Source: Pseudomonadota bacterium (GTDB lineage: Bacteria; Pseudomonadota; Alphaproteobacteria; Acetobacterales; Acetobacteraceae). From it: DNA of 19,390 nucleotides. Positions 7,871 through 14,700 of this stretch are shown one piece after another; the stretch's first letter is position 1, and each line of letters begins with the position of its first letter. A model generated the notes under the pieces. That model made no database searches. It was not told the DNA's origin and saw only the letters and a list, made by a program, of their open reading frames with translations. Both the position numbers and the translations under genes were made by a program. The stretch lies in contig JAKBAQ010000023.1 of assembly GCA_021808985.1 (NCBI GenBank), forward strand, positions 1-19,390, read 5' to 3'.

Positions 7871-9024
7871 CGCAGGATACGGCAAGGGCGCAGGAGATCG
7901 CGGGCCGGGTGACGGATTTCATCCGCGATCAGATCATCCCCCTGGAAGGCGATGCGCGCATCCACGCTCACGGCCCCACCAACGCCTTCGTGGCCGAATT
8001 GCGGGAGATGGCCCGCGCGGCCGGGGTGCTGACGCCGCATGTGCTGCCCGGCGGCGCGCATCTCTCCCACCGGGAAACCGCGACCGTGCTGCAGGCGGCG
8101 GGGTATTCGCCGCTCGGCATGGTGGCGGTGAACGTGGCGGCGCCCGATGAGGGCAACATGTACATGCTGCACAAGGTGGCAACGCCGGCGCAGCAGGCGC
8201 GCTTTCTGGCCCCAGTGCTGGCCGGCGCGCGCTCCGCCTTTTTCATGACCGAGCCGGCCGCCCTGCAGGGAGCTGGCTCCGACCCCTCGATGCTCCTCAC
8301 CACCGCCACGCCGGATGGCGAGGAATGGATCATCAACGGCGAGAAAGCCTTCATCACCGGCGCCGAGGGCGCTTCCACCGGCATCGTGATGGCGAAAACA
8401 CCAGGCGGGGCCACGATGTTCCTGGTGGAGCTGCCGCATCCGGCGGTGCGGCTGAAGCGCCAGCTCGACACGCTGGACGGCATCATGCCCGGCGGCCATT
8501 GGGAGGTGAGCCTCGAAAATCTGCGCCTCCCCGCCGCCAATGTGCTGGGCGAGGTGGGGGCGGGCATGAGCTACGCGCAGGTGCGCCTGGCCCCGGCGCG
8601 GCTCACCCATTGCTCGCGCTGGCTCGGCGCCTGCCGGCGCGCCCATGAGGAGGCGGTGGCCTATGCGGCGCGGCGCCAGGCGTTCGGCAAGGCGCTCATC
8701 GACCATGAAGGTGTCGGCTTTCAGCTTGCCGACAATCTGATCGAGATGAAGCAGTGTGAACTGATGATCGGCTGGGTGGCCGGGGTGCTGGATTCCGGCT
8801 CCCTCGCCATCAGCGAAAGTTCGATGGCCAAGGCCGCCATCGGCGAGGCGCTGTTCCGCATCGCCGACCGCTGCGTGCAGGTGATGGGCGGCACCGGCCT
8901 GACCAGCGACACCATCGTGCAGCAGGTTTTCCGCGAGGTGCGGGCCTTCCGCATCTATGACGGGCCGACCGAGGTGCATAAATGGGCGCTGGCCAAGAAG
9001 ATCAAGCGCGAGGCGCCGCGGTGA
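7867..9024 (+). CDS. Acyl-CoA dehydrogenase, ACAD10/ACAD11-like
   Basis: This is a 385-residue acyl-CoA dehydrogenase-fold protein. The FAD/substrate loop is FFMTEPAALQGAGSDPSM (125-142), with an insertion compared with the usual TEPxAGSD. The C-terminal signature is VMGGTGLTSDTIVQQVFREV (339-358), followed by RIYDGPTEVH (362-371). Asp365 replaces the usual catalytic Glu; a DGP-EVH motif is characteristic of ACAD10/ACAD11 and their bacterial relatives. RLAPARLTHCSRWLGACRRA (240-259) also fits that clade. It overlaps the previous gene by ATGA and the following kinase gene by GTGA. In mammals the kinase and dehydrogenase domains are fused in one chain; here they are adjacent genes. The likely role is turnover of 4-hydroxyacyl-CoA after phosphorylation, rather than ordinary dehydrogenation. 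That role is inferred from family and context. Confidence 0.92.
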   Translation: MTQDTARAQEIAGRVTDFIRDQIIPLEGDARIHAHGPTNAFVAELREMARAAGVLTPHVLPGGAHLSHRETATVLQAAGYSPLGMVAVNVAAPDEGNMYMLHKVATPAQQARFLAPVLAGARSAFFMTEPAALQGAGSDPSMLLTTATPDGEEWIINGEKAFITGAEGASTGIVMAKTPGGATMFLVELPHPAVRLKRQLDTLDGIMPGGHWEVSLENLRLPAANVLGEVGAGMSYAQVRLAPARLTHCSRWLGACRRAHEEAVAYAARRQAFGKALIDHEGVGFQLADNLIEMKQCELMIGWVAGVLDSGSLAISESSMAKAAIGEALFRIADRCVQVMGGTGLTSDTIVQQVFREVRAFRIYDGPTEVHKWALAKKIKREAPR

Positions 9025-10031
9025 ACCAGGCGGAGCTTGCCCGCCTCACCGCCTGGGCGGCGCGGCATGTGGAAGGATTCGCCGGGCCGGTACACCTCAC
9101 CCGCTTCGCCGCCGGCCAGTCCAACCCCACCTACCGGCTGGAGACGCCGGGGCAAAGCTACGTGCTGCGCCGCCAGCCGCCGGGCCTGCTGCTGAAAGGC
9201 GCGCACGCGCTGGACCGCGAGGCGCGGGTGATGCGCGCACTGGGCGCGGCCGGTTTTCCGGTGCCGCGCGTGCATGCCCTGTGCCAGGACAGAGAAGTGC
9301 TCGGCGCCTGGTTCTACCTCATGGATTTCTGCGCGGGCCGCATTTTCACCCGCGCCCAGCTTGAGGACGTGGCGCGCCCCGAACGCGCCGGGCTGTTCGA
9401 CGCCATGAACGAAACGCTGGCGCAGCTGCACGGGCTGGACCCGGTGGCGCTGGGCCTCGCCGACTATGGCCGCGCGGAGAATTACCTGCCCCGCCAGATC
9501 GCCCGCTGGGGCGGGCAATACCGCGAGGACGAGCTGGCCGGGCGCGATGCGGCCATGGATTTCCTCATGGACTGGCTGCCTTCCAATTTGCCGCCCGCGC
9601 AGGCCGCCACCATCATCCATGGCGACTACCGCATCGACAACCTCATCTTCGCCCCCGATGCGCCGCGCGTGGCGGCCGTGCTGGACTGGGAGCTTTCCAC
9701 CCTGGGCGACCCGCTGGCGGATTTCACCTATCATCTGATGATGTACCGGCTCGGCCCGGAATTTCCCGCCGGTTTGGCGGGGACGGATCTGGCGGCGCAG
9801 GGCCTGCCCGCCGAGGATGCCTACATAGCCGATTATTGCCGCCGCACCGGGCGGGCGGGCCTTGTGGATCTGCGATTTTATCTGGTGTTCAACATGTTCC
9901 GCTTTGCCGCCATTCTGCATGGCATAAAAGGCCGGCTGCTGCGCGGCAACGCCGCCTCGGCCAATGCGCGGGCGATGGCGGATAATTTTACCCCGCTGGC
10001 CGCATTGGCGGCGCGGCTGGCCCGCGCATGA
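9021..10031 (+). CDS. APH-family small-molecule kinase (ACAD10/11 kinase-domain/LvaA-like)
   Basis: This 336-residue protein has the aminoglycoside phosphotransferase fold. The nucleotide loop is FAAGQSNPTYRL (29-40), followed by YVLRRQPPGLLL (47-58). The catalytic loop is IHGDYRIDNLIF (199-210), with Asp202 and Asn207, and the metal site is VLDWELSTLGDP (220-231), with Asp222. All key catalytic residues are present. GQSNPTY and the PPGLLLKGAHALDRE stretch match the kinase domain of ACAD10/ACAD11, not antibiotic-resistance enzymes. In that family and in LvaA of the levulinate pathway, the substrate is a 4-hydroxyacyl-CoA. The start is GTG 9021, which overlaps the dehydrogenase stop (GTGA), with GAGG 7 nt upstream; the open frame back to 8982 lies inside the previous gene. 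Tight coupling to the dehydrogenase supports a joint function. Confidence 0.92.
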   Translation: MNQAELARLTAWAARHVEGFAGPVHLTRFAAGQSNPTYRLETPGQSYVLRRQPPGLLLKGAHALDREARVMRALGAAGFPVPRVHALCQDREVLGAWFYLMDFCAGRIFTRAQLEDVARPERAGLFDAMNETLAQLHGLDPVALGLADYGRAENYLPRQIARWGGQYREDELAGRDAAMDFLMDWLPSNLPPAQAATIIHGDYRIDNLIFAPDAPRVAAVLDWELSTLGDPLADFTYHLMMYRLGPEFPAGLAGTDLAAQGLPAEDAYIADYCRRTGRAGLVDLRFYLVFNMFRFAAILHGIKGRLLRGNAASANARAMADNFTPLAALAARLARA

Positions 10032-10078
10032 TGGGGCCCCGGCGCGCCGGGCTGCTCGCGCAGGAGGCGCTCTGAGCC
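10032..10078 (+). other. Intercistronic gap with GC palindrome and mini-ORF
   Basis: This 47-bp gap is the only loose junction in operon B. It holds a perfect 14-bp palindrome, CCCGGCGCGCCGGG (10038-10051). A 15-codon frame (10028-10075, beginning MMGPRRAG) starts in an ATGA overlap with the kinase stop and ends 3 nt before the next ATG. AGGAGG (10062-10067) inside that frame lies 11 nt before the dehydrogenase start, a long spacing. The hairpin or the mini-ORF could tune translation of the last gene. The mini-ORF itself is probably not a functional peptide. Confidence 0.4.
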
Positions 10079-11176
10079 ATGGAGCTTGCCTTTTCCGCCG
10101 CCGAGGAGGCGTTCCGCCAGACCGTCCGCGCATTTTTCACCACCGGATATCCGGCGGATATTCTGCGAAAAAACCGCGCCGGCCTGGCGCTGACGCGCGA
10201 GGAGCATATGCGCGCGCAGGCGGCCCTGCAGGCGCCCGGCTGGCTGGGCACGGGCTGGCCCAAGGAATTTGGCGGGCCGGGCTTCACCCCCGCCGAGCGT
10301 TTCATTTTCGAGGAAGAGCTGGAGCTGGCCGGGGCGCCCGCCATCATCCCCATGGGCATCATGTATATCGGCCCCATCATCTGCGCCTTCGGCACGCCGG
10401 AGCAGCAGGCGCGCTGGCTGCCCGCCACGCTCGCGGGCGATATTTTCTGGGCCCAGGGCTATTCCGAGCCAAACGCCGGCTCCGACCTCGCCAGCCTGCG
10501 CACCAAGGCGGCGCGCGCGGGCGATGACTATATCGTCAACGGCGAGAAAATCTGGACCACGCTCGGCCACTGGGCCAACTGGATCTTCTGCCTGGTGCGC
10601 ACATCCGCCGAGACACGCAAGCAGGATGGCATTACCATGCTGTGCGTCGACATGCGCACCCCGGGTGTTGAGGTGCATCCCATCATCACCATGGATGGCA
10701 GCCACGAACTGAACCGGGTGAGTTTCACCGATGTGCGCGTGCCGGTGGCCAACCGCATCGGCGCGGAGGGGCGCGGCTGGTTCTACGCCAACGAGCTGTT
10801 GAAGCATGAGCGCCTCTCCTATGCGCATATCGGCCGCAAGAAGGCGGATCTGGCGCGGCTGCGGGCGCTGAGGGGGGCTGGCGCGCCCGATCCGCGCCGC
10901 CTGGCCGCTTTGGACATGGAGCTGGCGGCGCTGGAAATTTTCGTGCTGCGCGGGCTCTCGGGCAGCCTCACCCCGGCGGCCATCTCGGCGCTCAAAATCC
11001 TTTCCACCGAGCTTGCGCAGAAAATCACCGCCTTGTTTCTGGAGACGCGCGGCGCGCGCGCCATGGCCTCGCCCGCCGCCCGCACCTATCTGTTCGAACG
11101 CGCCCAGACGATCTATGGCGGCGCCAGCGAAATTCAAAAGACGATCATTTTCCGCGAGCTGAGCCGTGGGGTGTGA
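10079..11176 (+). CDS. Acyl-CoA dehydrogenase (FadE-like)
   Basis: This is a 365-residue acyl-CoA dehydrogenase family member, slightly short. Family motifs are WAQGYSEPNAGSDLASLRTK (124-143), VNGEKIWTTLGHWANW (153-168) and IYGGASEIQKTIIFREL (345-361). The usual catalytic Glu position is Gly347. Glu244 in KHERLSYAHIG is the alternative base, at the place used by LCAD and isovaleryl-CoA dehydrogenase. The same overall type occurs among mycobacterial FadE proteins acting on steroid side chains, some of which work as heteromers of two adjacent genes. A partnership with the ACAD10/11-like protein two genes upstream is possible but unproven. It is the last gene of operon B, and its stop codon lies inside the convergent terminator hairpin. 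Confidence 0.93.
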   Translation: MELAFSAAEEAFRQTVRAFFTTGYPADILRKNRAGLALTREEHMRAQAALQAPGWLGTGWPKEFGGPGFTPAERFIFEEELELAGAPAIIPMGIMYIGPIICAFGTPEQQARWLPATLAGDIFWAQGYSEPNAGSDLASLRTKAARAGDDYIVNGEKIWTTLGHWANWIFCLVRTSAETRKQDGITMLCVDMRTPGVEVHPIITMDGSHELNRVSFTDVRVPVANRIGAEGRGWFYANELLKHERLSYAHIGRKKADLARLRALRGAGAPDPRRLAALDMELAALEIFVLRGLSGSLTPAAISALKILSTELAQKITALFLETRGARAMASPAARTYLFERAQTIYGGASEIQKTIIFRELSRGV

Positions 11177-11204
11177 GCGCATGGCGTCACATCCCACGGC
11201 TCAG
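11159..11204. terminator. Bidirectional hairpin between convergent genes
   Basis: CTGAGCCGTGGGGTGTGA (11159-11176) pairs with TCACATCCCACGGCTCAG (11187-11204). This is an 18-bp stem with one G-T wobble and a 10-nt loop. The left arm includes the last codons and the stop of the dehydrogenase gene; the right arm ends 8 bp before the ligase stop at 11213. There is no T tract. Its position exactly between two convergent genes and the stem length support a two-way terminator or a 3'-end stabiliser. Confidence 0.75.
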
Positions 11205-11212
11205 GCCTGCCT

Positions 11213-12748
11213 CTACCCCACCCGCTCTGGCAGTTCTTCCGGTCCTGGATAGAGTTTGCGTATCGCCGGCTTGGAGATTTTGCCGGTGGCGAGGCGCGGC
11301 AGCGGCTCCTCGCGCAACGCGATATAGCGCGGCAGCTTGTAGCTGGAGAGGTTGCGCTTGCAATGCTCGAACAGCTCCTTGGGTGTCACCCTGCCATCGC
11401 CATGCACCACGGCGAACGGGGTTTCGCCAAAGGCGGCATCCGGCGCGGAGAGCACCGCCGCCTCGGCCACGCCGGGGAATTCCATGATCACCCGCTCCAC
11501 CTCGGCGGCGGAGACGTTGAGGCCGCCGGAGATGATCATGTCCTTGGCGCGGTCCACAAAGCGCAGCAGGCCAAGCTCGTTGATGACGCCAAGATCGCCG
11601 GTGCGCAGCCAGCCATTCACCAGCACATCGGCGGTGGCTTGCGGGTTGTTCCAGTAGCCCAGCATCTGCCCCGGCCCGCGCAGCACGATCTGCCCGACCT
11701 CGCCCGGCGGCAGGAAATGCCCGTCCGGGTCGATGATCGCCACATCCTTCAACGCCGCGCCATGGCCGCAACATTCCGGGTGGCTGAGCGCGAAGCGGCG
11801 CGGATTGACCACGCCATTGCCGCCGCATTCCGTCTGGCCGTAAATCTGGCGCACCAGCACGCCCTTGTCCGACCATTGCCTCAGCAGCTTGGGCGCCACC
11901 GCGGCGCCGCCCGTATGGGCGATATGAATGCAGGAGACATCGGCCTCCGCGAATTCCGGCAGCTCCGCGATGCGCTGCAGGAAAATCGGCGCGCCGCAAA
12001 AAATGTTGATGCGCTCCCGCACGATGGTTTGCAGCGCCGGCCCAGGCTCGAAGCGGGCGGGAAAATAGGCGGTGCCGCCCTGCAGAACCGCCTGGATGAA
12101 CTGCACGAACCCGGCGGAGGTGGAAAACGGCGCCACCACCAGGAATTTGGCATGGGTGCTGCCCAGCGGGTCTTCCAGCATATAGGCGTGGTTATAACCG
12201 ATAACTGACTGGTTGGACCACATAACACCCTTGGGCCGCGCCGTGGAGCCGCTGGTGGTGACGATGATGGCCGGGGCGCTGGGGTCCACCTCACGATGAA
12301 TGTCCAGCGCCTCACCGGCGCGCAGGGCCGCGATGTCAGCCATCGCCAGGCGCACCGGCGCTGGCACCGGCGCGCTGTCGGGAGCCAAAATCTCAATACC
12401 GGCCGGAATGCGCAGCGCCCCCTCATTATCCGTGATGAGAATGGACGGCGCGTAGTCGCCCAGCAGATACATCACCTCGGGCCTGACCATGCGGTTGTTA
12501 AGCCCGGTGACAATGCCGCCGCAGCGCAAAGCGGCCAGCGCCGCGACGCAATATTCCATGGAATTGGCGGCGAAAATGGTCACGCGCCCGCCAACGCCCA
12601 ACCCCGCCTCGGCAAAGTGCCAGGCCACGCGGCCAACCCAGTGGTGCAGCGCATCGTAGGCAATGCGGTCTTCGCCGCAGACCAGCGCATCCTGCGCCGC
12701 GCGCTCATGTGCCCACCAGCGCAACACATGGTCAATCGTCACACTCAT
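11213..12748 (-). CDS. Acyl-CoA ligase (AMP-forming), copy 1
   Basis: This 511-residue ANL-superfamily enzyme activates a carboxylic acid to its CoA thioester through an acyl-adenylate. The phosphate-binding loop is TTSGSTARPKG (164-174). YGQTE is at 303-307, the ribose-binding TGD at 383-385, the hinge region at VDRAKDMIISGG (398-409), and the catalytic Lys490 in PRLATGKISKPA. It is clearly paralogous to the ligase at 14682-16187, with long shared blocks such as VNPRRFALSHP and GYWNNP. The start at 12748 has AAGGA 6 nt upstream and the family N-terminus MSVTIDHVLRWW; the frame is open to 12973, but that part crosses the promoter and the divergent SDR gene. It is transcribed alone from the divergent region carrying operator site 2. 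The substrate is unknown. Confidence 0.95.
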   Translation of the reverse strand: MSVTIDHVLRWWAHERAAQDALVCGEDRIAYDALHHWVGRVAWHFAEAGLGVGGRVTIFAANSMEYCVAALAALRCGGIVTGLNNRMVRPEVMYLLGDYAPSILITDNEGALRIPAGIEILAPDSAPVPAPVRLAMADIAALRAGEALDIHREVDPSAPAIIVTTSGSTARPKGVMWSNQSVIGYNHAYMLEDPLGSTHAKFLVVAPFSTSAGFVQFIQAVLQGGTAYFPARFEPGPALQTIVRERINIFCGAPIFLQRIAELPEFAEADVSCIHIAHTGGAAVAPKLLRQWSDKGVLVRQIYGQTECGGNGVVNPRRFALSHPECCGHGAALKDVAIIDPDGHFLPPGEVGQIVLRGPGQMLGYWNNPQATADVLVNGWLRTGDLGVINELGLLRFVDRAKDMIISGGLNVSAAEVERVIMEFPGVAEAAVLSAPDAAFGETPFAVVHGDGRVTPKELFEHCKRNLSSYKLPRYIALREEPLPRLATGKISKPAIRKLYPGPEELPERVG

Positions 12749-12854
12749 CTGGTATCCTTCCCCCATTTTCCGGTTTTCCTGTAGACACCGGCATGTATTG
12801 CCACATATAATTAGTTGATAAATTAAATTTATGCCAGAGGCATTGTCCAGCACC
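12749..12854. promoter_or_regulatory. Divergent promoter region between ligase 1 and SDR 2
   Basis: This 106-bp gap separates two divergently transcribed genes. Its AT-rich core (12801-12832) stands out from the GC-rich surroundings and contains operator site 2. The ligase ribosome site is AAGGA at 12755-12759. CCGGCATGT (12789-12797) also occurs, on the other strand, next to the partial operator copy in the first divergent region. I could not assign convincing -35/-10 boxes for either direction. Confidence 0.6.
12811..12826. promoter_or_regulatory. Palindromic operator, site 2
   Basis: TTAGTTGATAAATTAA matches TTAATTGATCAATTGA at 5345-5360 in 13 of 16 bases, and the differences leave the TTGAT-AATT core intact. 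It sits 62 bp before the ligase start and 28 bp before the preferred SDR start. It could therefore control both directions. Occurrence in both divergent promoter regions of this window, and not noticed elsewhere in it, is the main support. Confidence 0.55.
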
Positions 12855-13592
12855 ATGAAGCATCTCGATTTCAGCGGCAAACGCTGCCTTGTCATTGGCG
12901 GCTCCAGCGGCATTGGCAACGGCATCGCGCATGAGTTCCGCGCCCAGGGGGCGGCGGTGCATGTCACCGGCACCAGGCCCGGGGCCGCGGACTATGCGGG
13001 CAGCGACGGCAGCGACCTGACCGGGCTTGGTTATACGCGGCTCGATGTAACGCTGCCGGAAACGATAGAGCCTTTCGCCGCCGCCTTCGGCGCGGTGGAT
13101 GTGCTGGTGCTCTGCCAGGGCATCGCGCTCTACAAGCGCCAGGAATTCACCCGTGAAGGCTATGACAAGGTCGTCGCCGTCAATCTCGACAGCGTGATGT
13201 ACTGCGCCCTCGCCTTCAAGCCCGCCCTGCTGGCGGCGCGGGGGTCGCTCATCGTCATCAGCTCGGTGGCGGCGCATATCGCCATGCTCGGCAACCCCGC
13301 TTATGCCGCCTCCAAGGCCGGAGCCAAGCATCTCACCGCCTCGCTCGGCGAGAGCTGGGCGCGCGAGGGCATCCGCGTGAACGGCATCGCGCCCGGCCAT
13401 GTGCGGACCAAGCTCACCGCCGTCACCTTCGACCATCCGCAGCGGCGGGCAAAGGCGCTGGAGGATGTGCCGCTGGGGCGCATCGGCACGCCCGCCGATA
13501 TCGGCCATGTCGCGTTGTTCCTGGCCTCACCGCTGGCCGCCTATGTCATCGGCCAGACCATCACCGTGGATGGCGGTTTGACCTTGTCGTGA
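12855..13592 (+). CDS. SDR family oxidoreductase 2
   Basis: This is a 245-residue classical short-chain dehydrogenase. The cofactor motif is GGSSGIG (15-21), and catalytic Ser137, Tyr150 and Lys154 lie in VISSVAA and AYAASK. APGHVRTKL (179-187) and TVDGG (237-241) are standard. The structural NAG motif is replaced by CQG at 87-89, which is unusual. The start is chosen as ATG 12855 (MKHLDFSGKRCLVIGG), the family-typical N-terminus. ATG 12831 is in frame but has no ribosome site and directly abuts the operator. AGAGG at 12836-12840 is 14 nt from 12855, so the start remains somewhat uncertain. Divergent from ligase 1, and 82 bp before the MDR reductase. Confidence 0.9.
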   Translation: MKHLDFSGKRCLVIGGSSGIGNGIAHEFRAQGAAVHVTGTRPGAADYAGSDGSDLTGLGYTRLDVTLPETIEPFAAAFGAVDVLVLCQGIALYKRQEFTREGYDKVVAVNLDSVMYCALAFKPALLAARGSLIVISSVAAHIAMLGNPAYAASKAGAKHLTASLGESWAREGIRVNGIAPGHVRTKLTAVTFDHPQRRAKALEDVPLGRIGTPADIGHVALFLASPLAAYVIGQTITVDGGLTLS

Positions 13593-13674
13593 GTCCGGGC
13601 GCCGCGAGCGGGCTTTGAACCCGCCGCCGCCGGGCGTAAAAACAATCAATTTTTCACGCTGGAGAGAGATGAAC
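13593..13674 (+). other. Gap between SDR 2 and the MDR reductase
   Basis: This 82-bp gap holds no gene. It contains a short hairpin, GCGGG-CTTTGAA-CCCGC (13608-13624), and an imperfect AT-rich inverted repeat at 13636-13657. GGAGAG (13661-13666) is the ribosome site for the following gene. The hairpin plus the AT-rich stretch could be a processing site or a weak internal promoter; I cannot decide which. Confidence 0.35.
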
Positions 13675-14673
13675 ATGCGCGCCTTGCTGAGCCACGCCCC
13701 CGGAAAGCCGGAGAGTTTGACAATCGGGGATTTGCCGGAGCCGATCCCACAGGGCGCGCAGGTTCGTATCGCCGTCACGGCCTGCGCGCTCAATTATCCC
13801 GACGCGCTGGTGGTGCAGGACATGTACCAGGAGCGGCCGCCGCGCCCATTTGCCCCGGGGCTTGAGATTGCCGGCATCGTGGACGCGGCCGGACCAGAGG
13901 CGGCACAGTTCATGCCCGGTGAGCGCGTGTTCGGCGCGCTCAAATGGGGTGGCCTGGCGGAGAAGGCGCTGGTTGATGAAAACAAGCTGTTCCGCGTTCC
14001 GGAAGGGATGACGATGGAGGAGGCCGCGGCGCTGCTCACCACCTACGGCACCGCGCATTACGCGCTGGACCGCCGGGCCAGATTGCTTCCCGGCGAAACG
14101 CTGCTGGTGCTCGGCGCCTCGGGCGGCGTTGGCCTGGCGGCGGTGGAACTGGGCAAGGCGCGCGGCGCCAGGGTGGTGGCGGCCGCCTCCAGCGCCGAGA
14201 AGGCGGCGCTGGCCAAGCGGTGCGGCGCGGATGAAATTCTCGTCTACCCACGCAACCCGCTGGATCTGGCGCAGGCAAAAGCTCTCGGGCAGGCCATCAA
14301 ACTCGCCACGAACGACCGTGTGGATGTGGTGTTCGACGCCGTGGGCGGCGACTATGCGCAGCCCGCGCTGCGCGCCATGTCCTGGGGCGGGCGCTATCTC
14401 GTCATCGGCTTCGCGGCGGGCGTCAGCAGCATCCCGCTCAATCTGCCGCTGCTCAAGGGGTGCGATATTCAGGGCGTTTTCTGGGGATCGGCAATCCAGC
14501 GCGACGGGCTTTTGTTTCGCCAGACCACGGAGGAACTGCTCAGCCTCTACCGCGCCGGCATGATCAAACCCCTGGTCGCGCAAACCGTTCCGCTCTCAGA
14601 AGGCGGCGCCGCGCTGCAGCGCATGGCAGAGCGCAACATTGTCGGCAAGGTCGTCGTCCGGGTGGATCAATAA
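13675..14673 (+). CDS. NADPH:quinone oxidoreductase-like MDR family protein
   Basis: This is a 332-residue medium-chain dehydrogenase/reductase of the zinc-free quinone oxidoreductase branch. The GroES-like N-terminal part contains ACALNYPDALVVQDMY (36-51) and lacks the catalytic zinc cysteine and histidine pattern. The nucleotide motif is LGASGGVGLAAVELGKARGA (146-165). Such proteins reduce an alpha-beta double bond or a quinone with NADPH; an acyl-CoA or enone substrate would fit this cluster. The start at 13675 has GGAGAG with 8-nt spacing; ATG 13669, two codons earlier, is too close to it, and a TTG-initiated extension to 13615 has no support. It forms a plus-strand pair with SDR 2 and converges on ligase 2 with only 8 bp between stop codons. 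Confidence 0.92.
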   Translation: MRALLSHAPGKPESLTIGDLPEPIPQGAQVRIAVTACALNYPDALVVQDMYQERPPRPFAPGLEIAGIVDAAGPEAAQFMPGERVFGALKWGGLAEKALVDENKLFRVPEGMTMEEAAALLTTYGTAHYALDRRARLLPGETLLVLGASGGVGLAAVELGKARGARVVAAASSAEKAALAKRCGADEILVYPRNPLDLAQAKALGQAIKLATNDRVDVVFDAVGGDYAQPALRAMSWGGRYLVIGFAAGVSSIPLNLPLLKGCDIQGVFWGSAIQRDGLLFRQTTEELLSLYRAGMIKPLVAQTVPLSEGGAALQRMAERNIVGKVVVRVDQ

Positions 14674-14700
14674 GCCGGCGCTCAACGCACCCGCGCCGGC
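14674..14700. terminator. GC-rich hairpin between convergent genes
   Basis: GCCGGCGC (14674-14681) and GCGCCGGC (14693-14700) form a perfect 8-bp stem with an 11-nt loop. It lies immediately after the reductase stop and overlaps the last codons of the minus-strand ligase. There is no T tract. Its placement at the second convergent junction parallels the hairpin at 11159-11204. Confidence 0.5.

Noticed and set aside
6158..7885. 575-codon open frame on the minus strand opposite SDR 1 and the long crotonase
   Set aside because: It is antisense to two well-supported genes, has His/Gly/Ala/Arg-rich composition and shows no recognisable domain.
9021..10031. Kinase as an aminoglycoside-resistance gene
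   Set aside because: Although it has the APH fold, its sequence stretches and operon context match the ACAD10/11 kinase domain. Nothing points to resistance.
10028..10075. 15-codon mini-ORF as a real peptide gene
   Set aside because: It is too short and compositionally uninformative to call as a gene; recorded only as a possible translational control element.
7837..11197. Three long minus-strand open frames (7837-8979, 8955-10133, 9878-11197) that tile operon B
   Set aside because: All are antisense to motif-bearing plus-strand genes and have the skewed composition of GC-rich antisense frames. The tiling reflects codon bias, not genes.
12749..12973. 75-residue N-terminal extension of ligase 1
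   Set aside because: It crosses the AT-rich divergent promoter and enters the SDR 2 gene. A good ribosome site precedes 12748.
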